A stretch of DNA of 52,402 bases from Lachnotalea sp. AF33-28 (GCF_003477885.1 NZ_QUEE01000022.1:1-52402), one strand, 5' to 3'. Positions 1-8,864 are shown, counted from the first letter of the stretch. Notes: generated from the sequence alone by a model not told the origin. Made by a program: numbers and translations.

Positions 1-19
1 TCAGTTCATTATAAAAAGC

Positions 20-892
20 TTAGATTTTTGTCTTGACAACTGAACCACTATAACATCTATCAAACAGCTCTGTAATTCCGTTTACAGGAATGAGATTATG
101 CGTTGTCTTTCCAAATACTTCGGGTTCTGTCTGATTTGAATCATAGTATATATCTGGCTTAACATAAAATTCATCCGCCATCTCAAGTGCACGATAGATG
201 TGCCCAATGCCTCTCTTATTATTGCCATTTACATAGATTGCAACCTTCTGTTGATTTAAGGCATATGCAGCTGCTTGAAGATCAGCAAATGTATCTACAT
301 CAACTGATTCTTTTTCTGGTATTTCAAACAGACTAACCTTCTCACCAATTCTAGTTTTTGGGGTACATACCGAATATTTCGACACAAAGAAAGCACCAGT
401 TTCACTATAGCATGGTGGTAAGTATTGACGATTCAATCTTTCTGTATAATTTGGTACGATTTTTCCATGTTTTTCTCCCCACGACAAATGAGGTGCATTG
501 ATAGCAGAAATAACAGTATCGTAATCACCTCCAATAGCATACTTAATACCAGTATCCAACGTTGGTACAGTAAGTGTAGGTGAAGTCGGCTGCATAGTAA
601 CAACAAAATCCCATTCCTGCCCTTTAGGAATTGCATCATAAATAACTGCATCAAGAGTTACTGCATCGCCACATAAGGATGCATCACGCCAATGGCACTT
701 CACTCCCATCTGTTTAGCAATAATTTGAACATCTGGTGAGTCAGTTGTTACTATTACATCTGTAATCATTTCTGATCTAATTGCATTTCTTATAGAATAA
801 TAAATCAAGGGATGACCGCCTATAATTCGAATATTTTTATTTGGAATCCCTTTTGACCCTGCTCTAGCTGGAATTACTGCAAGAATCTTCAT
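20..892 (-). CDS. CMP-nonulosonate (sialic/legionaminic-type) cytidylyltransferase with truncated PseG-like tail
   Basis: The protein activates a nine-carbon acidic sugar with CTP for incorporation into the surface polysaccharide. Residues 1-210 form the cytidylyltransferase domain, with the nucleotide-binding motif PARAGSKGIPNKN at residues 8-20. From about residue 214 a second domain begins (VAIYVNGNNKRGIGHIYRAL), which looks like the N-terminus of PseG, a UDP-sugar hydrolase of nonulosonate synthesis. It stops after about 77 residues, where a full domain would need 250 or more. Longer fusions of these two domains are known in Clostridia, so this copy is probably truncated, by mutation or by replacement of its 3' end. 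Two in-frame ATGs exist, at 901 and 892. The 901 ATG overlaps the flippase stop as ATGA but is only 2 nt from AGGAGG, while 892 gives the family-typical start MKILAVIPARAG. The exact sugar cannot be read from this gene. Confidence 0.85.
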   Translation of the reverse strand: MKILAVIPARAGSKGIPNKNIRIIGGHPLIYYSIRNAIRSEMITDVIVTTDSPDVQIIAKQMGVKCHWRDASLCGDAVTLDAVIYDAIPKGQEWDFVVTMQPTSPTLTVPTLDTGIKYAIGGDYDTVISAINAPHLSWGEKHGKIVPNYTERLNRQYLPPCYSETGAFFVSKYSVCTPKTRIGEKVSLFEIPEKESVDVDTFADLQAAAYALNQQKVAIYVNGNNKRGIGHIYRALEMADEFYVKPDIYYDSNQTEPEVFGKTTHNLIPVNGITELFDRCYSGSVVKTKI

Positions 893-897
893 AATTT

Positions 898-2343
898 TCA
901 TTTCCTCCTTAATGTTTCGATTGTATCTAATAAAGGTTTTGCACTTCGAAGTTTTAGTGAACTGTATATTTTTTTTCTAAGCAAAAACGCAATGAAGAAA
1001 ATACAAATTCCAAGTATTAATATTATGCCTATCCTTATTATATAAAATCTATATAAAACAATAGACAACGGCAATAACAGCAATGAACCACTCAAAAAAA
1101 TCAAATTAAATTTTGTATCATACCACTCAGTCTTTTTCATTTTATTTACAAAATAAAAATGAATAAAGAATAATAGAATGTACCCAGCTAGAGTAGTATA
1201 CGCCGCTGCTAGATAGCCAAAAATAGGGATAAAAACAATATTTAAAACAATATTTACAATTGCTGCAATTGTTGTCCCCAATGCTATATACTTCTGTTTC
1301 TTTGAGAAAAACTCTATATTCACATATAATGAATAAACCACTTGAAATGCATACGCAATTACAACTGGCGGTACCACGTAAATTGCTTCCATATATGCTG
1401 TTCCACCCATAAGAAACATAATCTCCGGTACAAATAGAAGAATGATAAAAATAATGCCTCCCATCAATAAGAGCAATGGTTTTGAAGCGCGTTTTAATTG
1501 ATAATAACTCTGCTGCTCCATTTTTTCATATGCCCAAGTGGACCATGCATTATTAACTGCTGACCAAAACACAGAAAGCATTAACCCACAATAATATGCA
1601 ACACTATAATAAGCTGTGGATTCATCCCCACAAAAATATGTAATCATTACTCTATCACTAGATCCTAGTATATTACCTGCTAAAGTATGCCATACTAAAG
1701 GCAATGAAATAGCTATTGCGTATTTCCAATAACTACACTTTATTTTTGTTGCTTTTGCAAAACTATATATATATATCACTAGATTAATAATAAATAAAGC
1801 TCCATAATAACCTGTAATTCGCCCTATCAGTTTGTTAGAAAATATGAAAACACATATTAATGATAAAACTGTTGATGCAGCTGTAGAAAACAACGAAATT
1901 AAAACTGCATTTCTATATTCATATTTTATTCTGCTGCTAATTAAATACATCTGTAAAGCAGGATAAACAGATAAATACAAAAAGATCATATGTATTTCAT
2001 ATTCTGAAAGACTAAGTAAGGAAATAAAAAAACCTTTATTTAGTATTACTATGCAATATGCTACTAGCGTTACGAACGATCCAAGAACCAAATTTGAGGC
2101 AATATAATCATTTAACTCATCGCTGTAATCAAATCTTGCAATCATTACAGAAGAAGTCAAATTTAATGTAAAAACTACCGCAAATATTTCTATCCAAGAA
2201 GTAAGATTTGCAAAATTCCCTACCTCTTCTTTAGTTAATAATCGAGTAAAAAAAGGAGTGGTTATAAATACTGTTGCTTTTGCCAGAAAATTACCAATAA
2301 CATACCATACTCCAGCTTTAAATACTTTATTGTCATTGCTCAT
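898..2343 (-). CDS. Wzx-type polysaccharide flippase
   Basis: A membrane protein of about 481 residues with some 12-14 hydrophobic segments along its whole length. It resembles the MATE/MVF-like polysaccharide translocases that flip undecaprenyl-linked repeat units across the membrane. The start MSNDNKVFKAGVWYVIGNFL and the motif TTPFFTRLLTKEEVGNF near residue 35 are typical of the family. A GTG three codons upstream is possible, but the ATG at 2343 has AGGTG 8 nt before it. It sits in the assembly cluster next to the Wzy-like polymerase, as in Wzx/Wzy-dependent loci. The sequence is strongly A+T-rich, like the rest of the cassette. The specificity for the lipid-linked unit cannot be deduced. 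Confidence 0.9.
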   Translation of the reverse strand: MSNDNKVFKAGVWYVIGNFLAKATVFITTPFFTRLLTKEEVGNFANLTSWIEIFAVVFTLNLTSSVMIARFDYSDELNDYIASNLVLGSFVTLVAYCIVILNKGFFISLLSLSEYEIHMIFLYLSVYPALQMYLISSRIKYEYRNAVLISLFSTAASTVLSLICVFIFSNKLIGRITGYYGALFIINLVIYIYSFAKATKIKCSYWKYAIAISLPLVWHTLAGNILGSSDRVMITYFCGDESTAYYSVAYYCGLMLSVFWSAVNNAWSTWAYEKMEQQSYYQLKRASKPLLLLMGGIIFIILLFVPEIMFLMGGTAYMEAIYVVPPVVIAYAFQVVYSLYVNIEFFSKKQKYIALGTTIAAIVNIVLNIVFIPIFGYLAAAYTTLAGYILLFFIHFYFVNKMKKTEWYDTKFNLIFLSGSLLLLPLSIVLYRFYIIRIGIILILGICIFFIAFLLRKKIYSSLKLRSAKPLLDTIETLRRK

Positions 2344-2396
2344 ACTCGGCACACCTGTCTATTTATATAATTTATTATTACAAACACATTAATGCA

Positions 2397-3872
2397 TTAA
2401 ATAAGATAGCGGTTAATTTCATTAGTAATATTCTTGGTAGCATTCGGCTTAAAAAAATTAGTCTTATTTCGTGTATTTTTACTTCGTTTATATTCAAGTA
2501 AATAATCTGATAATTCCTTAGCTGAATAAATGAACTTTGCATATCCTTCATCGCACAAGTCTTTCATTCTTTCCTTAGAATTCCCTATATCTAATATACA
2601 AGTATCTAAATCATATAATAAACCTTCAAAAATAGATGTAGATGTCATCCCTATTTGAATATCAGAAGTAGCAAACAACTCATACAGTTGTATGTCAGAA
2701 TTACCACATATTGATACTTCTTGATATCTTGTTAAAACTGACCATTCATCTAATGATTTGCTATACTCTGTCGGGTGTAATTTGTATATAACAGAAAACA
2801 ACAAATCTGTTTCTTTTAATAGATGTAGTGTTTTTTCAATAAAGGGCACTAATTTATCATGGAATATTGGCTGCGATAGAATTAATATAGATATAACCTT
2901 TTTATCCTTGCTTTTATCCACTGGATATCTTTTTTTTTGCATTTCAGCAAATGGATATCCACACGATATTATGTTTTCATCTCCAATTGGAAAATTACAT
3001 GTATTTTTCCAATAATCTGAAAAAACCAACAGCTTATCCGGTAAATAGTTGTATTTTCTATTAACAAGAAAATTATAACTTATATGCTCTCTCCCAATTA
3101 TTCCATGTTGCAGTTCTATAGTTGGTATACAATGTTTCTTTGCGATTTCATTAATAATCATTGAATTAGTACTATATCCACATATCTCAACAATAACCTT
3201 CGGACGTATATTTTCGAGCATTTTAGTGAAATATTTAGCTTTCTTCTTATACCAATAATACCTTGAACAGATTAGAGAATAAACCCAACTAATTTGAATA
3301 TCAAAATCTAAATAATCATGTATAGCTCTAACTACTCTTTTAGCCTTTATCTTACATTTGTCTTTTTCTCTACTGTTTAAACCAAAAACTTTATATGTAA
3401 GAACCGGCAACACATCTACCGCATCTAATTCTAATACTTTTTCAGTCCAGTATGGTCTCATATGACTTGTTATATTTAAAAACTCTGCAGTAATACCTCT
3501 TTCTTTGTAAATCTCAGCCAATTCATCCGTCCAATATTCAAAGTATTTACCATCAATAAAAGTTCGCCTCGGGGAAGTAAAAAAAAGAATGTCATGGTGT
3601 TTTTTATAAAAAATCGGGTTACTCCATATAATATTTTTAATTAAATAAAATATGTCTGATGCTACAATTTTTCTATTGGTTAATCCCATCACATTGGTTC
3701 CAAAAGTTTGATCTATTTTAGATGTTACACTTTGATGATTGCCTGAATTTTTCGGCTCTAACTCCGATATTTTAGAATAAACTTTATCGCGTATAAAAAA
3801 CCAATATCCAAATCCATCTATATCATCATTCAACAATTCTGACATTTCTTCCATACGTAAAAAATCAATCAT
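2397..3872 (-). CDS. Putative GT-B-like surface polysaccharide transferase
   Basis: A 491-residue soluble protein that I do not recognise as a named enzyme. Its C-terminal half has features of GT-B enzymes of capsule and teichoic acid assembly: LQHGIIG near residue 255, KLHPTEYSK near residue 370, and MTSTSIFEGLLYDLDTC near residue 430. HG, KLHP and a late S/T-x-x-x-E segment also occur in CDP-glycerol glycerophosphotransferases and in some KpsS or sialyltransferase-like proteins. The role is inferred as adding or modifying a sugar or phosphopolyol on the repeat unit. It overlaps the polymerase gene by 8 nt, so the two are probably translationally coupled. The start at 3872 has GAGGG 8 nt upstream. 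A functional call beyond transferase would be a guess. Confidence 0.6.
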   Translation of the reverse strand: MIDFLRMEEMSELLNDDIDGFGYWFFIRDKVYSKISELEPKNSGNHQSVTSKIDQTFGTNVMGLTNRKIVASDIFYLIKNIIWSNPIFYKKHHDILFFTSPRRTFIDGKYFEYWTDELAEIYKERGITAEFLNITSHMRPYWTEKVLELDAVDVLPVLTYKVFGLNSREKDKCKIKAKRVVRAIHDYLDFDIQISWVYSLICSRYYWYKKKAKYFTKMLENIRPKVIVEICGYSTNSMIINEIAKKHCIPTIELQHGIIGREHISYNFLVNRKYNYLPDKLLVFSDYWKNTCNFPIGDENIISCGYPFAEMQKKRYPVDKSKDKKVISILILSQPIFHDKLVPFIEKTLHLLKETDLLFSVIYKLHPTEYSKSLDEWSVLTRYQEVSICGNSDIQLYELFATSDIQIGMTSTSIFEGLLYDLDTCILDIGNSKERMKDLCDEGYAKFIYSAKELSDYLLEYKRSKNTRNKTNFFKPNATKNITNEINRYLI

Positions 3873-5007
3873 AATAACTTCCCTCTGTTCTATACTTAAT
3901 AACCTGCTTCGAATATGAAGGATACAATAGTAATACTAAAAATATAGTATCTAATAATCCGTTAAAATTAGTATAGTCAAAAGACATTCTAAATAAACAT
4001 ATAAACATTGCTGACAAGAAATAGAAATTTCTATCTTTAACATAAGCTACGATTGATTTTATTATCAATATAATTACCATCAAAAAAACAACCATTCCAT
4101 ATTTTGCATGCAGCATCAAAAATGAATTATGAAGATTTTCACTGTATAAATTTAGTAGCTGTGTTCCTGAAATGTGCGATCCAAAAAACCAATTTCCAAA
4201 GCTTGAAAACGATTTGCTTACATAATCACTCCAAATAGCTGTTCTTTTAGATTCGAGACCTCTCCATAAGATATTACTAATTGCATTTTCTATTAACTCT
4301 GGTTCGAAATACATAATCAATTGATATAAGACAATTGTTGCTAATACAGCTCCTAAAAAAATTTTTATATTTCTTATATATGATTGCCCCTTTTCAAACC
4401 TAAAAATACAAAAAATACAAATAACTATAACAGATGTAATGACTCCACTTCTACCAATTGCAGAAAAACAAGTAATAAATGCCACAAAAGCATAATATAT
4501 CGAAATACTTTTTTTATTTTGAAAAGACGTTACCATATGCATCGTTAAGAAAAATACGACAAATATACTTACTGAATTTCGACTACTGGTACCCCCTAAA
4601 TAATCTGCACCCCCTTTCTGAAAAATCAGAATAACAGTCAGTATACAATAGATATAAAAAACTATGCTAGTAGTTTTCGTAGATACTCTTCCAAATAATA
4701 ATACTGTGCTCATCCCCATAAATGCGAATGGCCAGAACAGTTCTACAAAATCCGCATTACCATTAAAAATCCAGGACATAAATCCACCCAATATATATAT
4801 AGAAACAAAAACCATATATTTGGTTGTTAAATTTTTCAAATCTCTTCTTAATACACAATAATAAGCCATAGAAGCAGCACCTAAAATTATCATGATTATT
4901 TGTGAAGTTCTAATACTAAAAACACCATAAAATTCTGCAATTACTACTAAACAATAAATAAGCAATACACTATTTAAAAACAAATTTTTCGTTTTAATCC
5001 TTAACAT
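3865..5007 (-). CDS. Wzy-like O-antigen/capsule polymerase
   Basis: A 380-residue polytopic membrane protein with about 10-11 hydrophobic helices and a larger hydrophilic loop around residues 230-290. That layout fits the O-antigen ligase/polymerase family (Wzy), which links repeat units on the outer face of the membrane. Wzy proteins diverge greatly in sequence, so the call rests on topology and on position between the acyltransferase and transferase genes next to a Wzx flippase. The gene overlaps both neighbours (14 nt upstream, 8 nt downstream). A moderate SD (GAGATGG) lies about 9 nt before the ATG. Confidence 0.8.
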   Translation of the reverse strand: MLRIKTKNLFLNSVLLIYCLVVIAEFYGVFSIRTSQIIMIILGAASMAYYCVLRRDLKNLTTKYMVFVSIYILGGFMSWIFNGNADFVELFWPFAFMGMSTVLLFGRVSTKTTSIVFYIYCILTVILIFQKGGADYLGGTSSRNSVSIFVVFFLTMHMVTSFQNKKSISIYYAFVAFITCFSAIGRSGVITSVIVICIFCIFRFEKGQSYIRNIKIFLGAVLATIVLYQLIMYFEPELIENAISNILWRGLESKRTAIWSDYVSKSFSSFGNWFFGSHISGTQLLNLYSENLHNSFLMLHAKYGMVVFLMVIILIIKSIVAYVKDRNFYFLSAMFICLFRMSFDYTNFNGLLDTIFLVLLLYPSYSKQVIKYRTEGSYYD

Positions 5008-5593
5008 GGTTATATTCCATCTCTTTAAGTTGTATTATGTTTTTTCCAGCCTCTTTTATATCTTTTAAATACCACTCACTTTTTTCTATATCCATCTTTT
5101 GTTCACTCGAAAATCTAAGTTTAATAACTTTTGCTGGAACGCCTCCTACTATTGTGTAATCAGCAACATCTTTATTCACTACTGCACCTGCTGCTATTAC
5201 AGCACCATTACCAATAGTTACTCCTTGCAAAATCACCACATTTGCTCCAATCCAAACATCACTACCAATAACCACCTTTTTACGCAATAAATTCAATTCT
5301 ATTCCAGCAGCTTTCATTGCACGTACACATGTGCTAACATTTTTGTAATCATGATCACCGGGACCAATAGTTACATTTGAAGCGATAGAGCAGTAATTAC
5401 CGATTGTGGTATTGTTAATGTGAGTATTCCTTGCAAAATAATTATAATTACCTACTGTGCTTAATTCATCAATAACAACACTATGATTAAACACGTTTGC
5501 CTTACCCATTTTCCCATAAATTGCAGCCCTATAACGTATTCGTCGCCAAATCCGAAAAACAAGTTTCTGAAATAAACTTATTAATTTTTGCAT
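4994..5593 (-). CDS. Left-handed beta-helix (hexapeptide repeat) acyltransferase
   Basis: A 199-residue protein whose residues about 50-165 consist of hexapeptide repeats, for example YCSIASNVTIGPGDH and GNGAVIAAGAVVNKDVADY, ending with the family signature VGGVPAKVIKLRF. These repeats build a trimeric left-handed beta-helix that binds acetyl-CoA. The closest group is the CatB/WbbJ/maltose O-acetyltransferase type, so O-acetylation of the polysaccharide or its precursor is likely. A PglD-like N-acetyltransferase role, acting after the aminotransferase in the same cluster, is the main alternative. The start overlaps the end of the GT2 gene by 1 nt. Confidence 0.85.
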   Translation of the reverse strand: MQKLISLFQKLVFRIWRRIRYRAAIYGKMGKANVFNHSVVIDELSTVGNYNYFARNTHINNTTIGNYCSIASNVTIGPGDHDYKNVSTCVRAMKAAGIELNLLRKKVVIGSDVWIGANVVILQGVTIGNGAVIAAGAVVNKDVADYTIVGGVPAKVIKLRFSSEQKMDIEKSEWYLKDIKEAGKNIIQLKEMEYNHVKD

Positions 5594-6366
5594 TACTCCC
5601 CCTCTTTCCTAATGTAAAATAATCTTTTAACAAATCCAAAAAACAAATTCCTTACAGTATTCAAAATACTACTAATAAAATTCTTTTCTTCAGCAAAATA
5701 AAACAATTGAAAATGATATTTTACTAGTTTAACGATACCTTTTGAACTTATGCTTCCGGTTCTTCCTCTTCGATATATACTTAAAAATTCATCTAACAAA
5801 TAACAATCTGCTATTTTGCAAACTTTAAGCCATATAGCGTAATCGTTATTCTTTTTAATATCTTTAATTTGTATATCACCCACTACATTTCTATCATACA
5901 TTACTGTTAAACATCCAGGCCAACAATAATTAAACATTCCCGTCTTAGTGATTTTCTTCGGACCGGTAACTTTTACACCGGTTTTGTATCCATCCTCATT
6001 CATTTCCTCATAGCATGAATATGAGAAGTGGTATCCATTCTTCTGCATAAAGTCAATCTGTTTTTCCAGCTTTTCCGGACTCCACAGATCATCAGAATCA
6101 AGAAATGCTATCCACTTTCCTTGCGCTTCTCTCAATGCTCGATTTCTGCTGACCGCTGCACCAAAATTTTTTTTATTCTTTATATATTTAATTCTTTTAT
6201 CATACAGATAACCTGCAACAACATCATCGGTATTATCAGAAGAACAATCATCTACGATAATCATTTCCCAGTTTTGGTAAGTCTGTGCCTGAACCGACTC
6301 AATAGTCTTTCTAATAAACTTCGCAGTGTTATATGATGGTGTGATTATCGAAACTAGCTCGTTCAT
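5593..6366 (-). CDS. Family 2 glycosyltransferase
   Basis: A 257-residue inverting GT-A glycosyltransferase. The N-terminus VSIITPSYNTAKFIRKTIES, the motif WEMIIVDDCSSDNT near residues 32-45 and the metal-binding region WIAFLDSDDLWSPEKL near residues 86-101 are the canonical GT2 nucleotide and DxD sites. A later Trp-rich segment (NNDYAIWLKV) matches the acceptor side. It would transfer a sugar from a nucleotide donor to the lipid-linked intermediate on the cytoplasmic face. The start overlaps the PGT stop (ATGA). There is no TM anchor, only a hydrophobic, basic C-terminus that could touch the membrane. Confidence 0.92.
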   Translation of the reverse strand: MNELVSIITPSYNTAKFIRKTIESVQAQTYQNWEMIIVDDCSSDNTDDVVAGYLYDKRIKYIKNKKNFGAAVSRNRALREAQGKWIAFLDSDDLWSPEKLEKQIDFMQKNGYHFSYSCYEEMNEDGYKTGVKVTGPKKITKTGMFNYCWPGCLTVMYDRNVVGDIQIKDIKKNNDYAIWLKVCKIADCYLLDEFLSIYRRGRTGSISSKGIVKLVKYHFQLFYFAEEKNFISSILNTVRNLFFGFVKRLFYIRKEGE

Positions 6367-7052
6367 TTCTTCTTCTCTCTTCTCAATAATTCATTTGCTT
6401 CAGCTTGTTTCTTGTCATATTCTTCCTGACTCACTTCATTCTTCTGAAGTAAATAGTCTCCAAAATCCATATCTGAAACAGTGCCTTCACGATTTATATC
6501 CGCTCTTTTGAAAACCTTACCAATAGTCTCAAAAATAATTCTTACATCACCAACAATAGTGATTTTTTCTATATACTTTAAATCCCATGAAAACTTATCT
6601 TCCCATGTGATTACATTCCTCCCATTCACCTGCGCTAATCCAGATAACCCTGGTCTAACACTATGTCTTTTTCTTTGTTCTGAACTCATAAATACCATAT
6701 CTCTAATAAGTTGAGGTCTTGGCCCAATGACCGCCATATCACCTCTTAGGATATTGAGCAGTTCGGGGAGTTCATCTACAGATGTACTTCGTAAAAATCT
6801 TCCATAACTATTAAGACGCATTTCATCAGGCAATAATTTTCCTTGTCTGTCTTTCACATTACTCATTGTTCTAAACTTAATAAGTTTAAAAATCTTCTCA
6901 TCTTTTCCTGGTCTAGGCTGTGTAAAGAAAGGATTCCCTTTCATAAAACATACTCCTAATATTATTAATAATAAAAAAAATGGACCCAATACAATAAGGG
7001 CAAATAAACTACAGCAGAAATCTAATACTCTTTTAAAACAATTTCTATACAT
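6363..7052 (-). CDS. Monotopic phosphoglycosyl transferase (PglC-like initiating sugar transferase)
   Basis: It starts repeat-unit synthesis by moving a sugar-phosphate from a UDP-sugar to undecaprenyl phosphate. One N-terminal re-entrant hydrophobic segment (residues about 10-35) precedes the catalytic core: FKLIKFRTM near residue 70, the catalytic Asp-Glu dyad in SVDELPELLNILRGDMAVIGPRPQ near residues 103-126, and RPGLSGLAQVNGR near residue 146. Its 229 residues match the small PglC class rather than the polytopic WbaP/WcaJ class. With the PglE-like aminotransferase upstream and the PglF-like dehydratase in the core operon, a 2,4-diamino-2,4,6-trideoxy sugar (bacillosamine type) is a reasonable inferred first sugar. 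The C-terminus is a charged extension (residues about 195-229). Confidence 0.92.
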   Translation of the reverse strand: MYRNCFKRVLDFCCSLFALIVLGPFFLLLIILGVCFMKGNPFFTQPRPGKDEKIFKLIKFRTMSNVKDRQGKLLPDEMRLNSYGRFLRSTSVDELPELLNILRGDMAVIGPRPQLIRDMVFMSSEQRKRHSVRPGLSGLAQVNGRNVITWEDKFSWDLKYIEKITIVGDVRIIFETIGKVFKRADINREGTVSDMDFGDYLLQKNEVSQEEYDKKQAEANELLRREKKK

Positions 7053-7065
7053 GGTTCATACCCGC

Positions 7066-8337
7066 CTATTCAAAACATTCTCTAATCATTTTTATAATTA
7101 TATCCTGCTGCTCCGGCGTCATTTTATTATCACTTGGCAAACACAACCCTCTTTCAAAGATATCCATACCAACATCAAGCGGATTGCCATCTTTCCCATT
7201 TTCACCTCCTGCAATATACGCATTCGTTTTGCCACGTCCATTACCTTCTCTCGTTACGAATCCATGTGTTGCGTAGATTGGCTGCTTATGCATTGGTTTC
7301 CAAATTGGTCTTCCTTCTGCATTATATCTAGCAAGAGTTTCCAAAATTTCTGTTGGGCAGCTTTTTCCATGCTCTGCCTTGAATAAAGCCTTATGTTCTC
7401 CACGCACCTGCTCGCACATTGCTTCTGGATCAACACTCATACAACTCAACCAATAATTAGGTTCACTATTTACTTTGTCAAATGGATTCATCTTTACCGG
7501 AAGTCCTTTAAATCCCTCTCTATATCTTTCATAAATTGCTTTCTTCTGTGCAATATGTTCTGCTAAATAAGGAATCTGACCTCTAACAACACCAGCAACA
7601 ACATTGCTCATTCGATAGTTGTATCCTACCTCTTCGTGTTGATACCATGGTGCATTTTCACGTGCCTGAGTAGACCATTTTTTTACTTTCTCAGCATCCT
7701 CTAAACTATCTGTAAGGAGCATACCCCCTGCAGAACCAGTAATGATTTTATTTCCATTAAAGCTGATTGCATTGTAATCTCCGAATGTCCCCGTCTGTCT
7801 TCCTCTATATGTAGCTCCCAAAGATTCTGCCGCATCTTCAATAATTGCTGCACCGTGCTTATCGCATATAGCCTTAATCTCATCAATCTTACCAGGTGTC
7901 CCGTATAAATGTGCTATCACAACCAATTTCACTTCCGGATAAATTTCAAATGCCTTCTCCAACGCAACCGGATCCATGTTCCATGTGTCACATTCTGTAT
8001 CAATAAAAATAGGAACTCCACCCTCGTATACGACAGGGTTCACTGTTGCTCCAAAAGTTACATCTGAGCAAAAAATTTTATCATTTTGAGATATATCTGC
8101 TAACTTGACTGCCATATGGAGTGCTGCTGTTCCAGCTGAAAGTGCTACCGCATATTTGCACCCAACTTTTTCGCATATTTTCTTTTCAATTTCGTTTATG
8201 TTTGCACCTACAGTTGACATCCAATTAGTCCGGTATGCTTCTGTGATATATTGCAGCTCTTCTCCATGCATTGTAGGACTGCTAAGCCAAATTTTATTAT
8301 GAAATCTTTGAAATTGATGATTCTCTGAATTAAACAT
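7066..8337 (-). CDS. DegT/DnrJ/EryC1/StrS-family sugar aminotransferase (PglE-like)
   Basis: A PLP-dependent aminotransferase of about 423 residues that converts a 4-keto sugar nucleotide to a 4-amino sugar. Visible features are the entry motif NKIWLSSPTMHGEEL near residues 14-28, AVALSAGTAALHMAVKLAD near residue 70, IIEDAAESLGATYRGRQTGTF near residue 170, and the PLP lysine in SFNGNKIITGSAGGM. The substrate is probably the product of the PglF/CapD-type dehydratase at 12139-14115. An ATG seven codons upstream (8358) has no SD, while the ATG at 8337 has GAGAGGG 8 nt before it. It is the first gene of the A+T-rich cassette and lies behind a leader with an intrinsic terminator. Confidence 0.92.
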   Translation of the reverse strand: MFNSENHQFQRFHNKIWLSSPTMHGEELQYITEAYRTNWMSTVGANINEIEKKICEKVGCKYAVALSAGTAALHMAVKLADISQNDKIFCSDVTFGATVNPVVYEGGVPIFIDTECDTWNMDPVALEKAFEIYPEVKLVVIAHLYGTPGKIDEIKAICDKHGAAIIEDAAESLGATYRGRQTGTFGDYNAISFNGNKIITGSAGGMLLTDSLEDAEKVKKWSTQARENAPWYQHEEVGYNYRMSNVVAGVVRGQIPYLAEHIAQKKAIYERYREGFKGLPVKMNPFDKVNSEPNYWLSCMSVDPEAMCEQVRGEHKALFKAEHGKSCPTEILETLARYNAEGRPIWKPMHKQPIYATHGFVTREGNGRGKTNAYIAGGENGKDGNPLDVGMDIFERGLCLPSDNKMTPEQQDIIIKMIRECFE

Positions 8338-8442
8338 ATCTATGTCCCTCTCGTTCATTGTAAAGTGTTTATTTTTGTTTTAAATCTATGCATCTTTATA
8401 CAGATATTTATGTCTCTTTTTAAGTATTTACAGGATAAAAAA

Positions 8443-8486
8443 TGACCAATGGCTCACCGCGATGACAATCACGCTGAGCCTGGTCA
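8443..8486 (-). terminator. Intrinsic terminator ahead of the polysaccharide cassette
   Basis: On the minus strand the outer arms TGACCA/TGGTCA and the inner arms GGCTCA/TGAGCC, plus three further pairs, form a hairpin followed directly by TTTTTT. It lies about 106 bp upstream of the aminotransferase start and would stop transcripts coming from the core operon or from the local promoter. A terminator in front of the first gene of an operon fits regulated readthrough (antitermination or attenuation). Confidence 0.75.
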
Positions 8487-8505
8487 ATTACCTCCCTTTA
8501 TTTTT

Positions 8506-8634
8506 CTACTCTACATTGTGGGTCAATTCAGAGTACCCAAGAAGCCATCTTAAGCTCTCCGGTTCTCGAATCCAACTCAAATCCATAGAAAATACATAAT
8601 CAGGGCTTGACCTAGACCCTCCTTTTTCTGTCAT
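8506..8634 (-). CDS. Possible 42-aa leader ORF, unrecognised
   Basis: An ATG-initiated frame of 42 codons, starting MTEKGGSRSSPDYVFSMDLS and ending in THNVE, closed by TAG 20 nt before the terminator hairpin. It starts directly after an in-frame stop. The only SD is a weak purine run (AAAGAAG) about 9 nt upstream. Its composition looks protein-like and it lies in a block richer in G+C than its flanks. I do not recognise the peptide. It could be a leader peptide, a fragment of a lost gene, or chance coding inside a structured RNA. Confidence 0.25.
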   Translation of the reverse strand: MTEKGGSRSSPDYVFSMDLSWIREPESLRWLLGYSELTHNVE

Positions 8635-8754
8635 TTATGTTTAACTTCTTTTTTTCGACCTCTGCGATCTGTTCTTTCTTAGTAGTGTTTCATTTCATAT
8701 GGCTTAACTTGGCTCGTGGCCGTATTTTGAAGTTGGGATGTGTGGCCCGTTTGT

Positions 8755-8805
8755 CTATATTTTGTTTCCAAACTTCTTAAAATTACATTTTACTGAACTA
8801 AACAT
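8755..8805 (-). pseudogene. Possible 5' fragment of a second aminotransferase gene
   Basis: A 16-codon frame with a good SD (AGGAGAGG, 7 nt spacing) reads MFSSVKCNFKKFGNKI and then stops. It aligns without gaps to the first 16 residues of the intact aminotransferase (MFNSENHQFQRFHNKI) with 8 identities, and the SD regions are also alike (GAGAGG followed by a similar spacer). I infer the stump of a related aminotransferase gene left by recombination at the cassette boundary. The match is short, so chance or a decoy start site cannot be excluded. Confidence 0.35.
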
Positions 8806-8864
8806 TCTAATTCCTCTCCTGTTGCACTTTTTTATTCTTGCCTATTCAGCAATTTAGATATATT

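Noticed and set aside
8443..8500. Short TTG-started hydrophobic peptide through the terminator hairpin, resembling a toxin
   Set aside because: The frame of about 20 codons coincides with the hairpin arms, the SD to TTG spacing is only 3 nt and no toxin family match was recognised.
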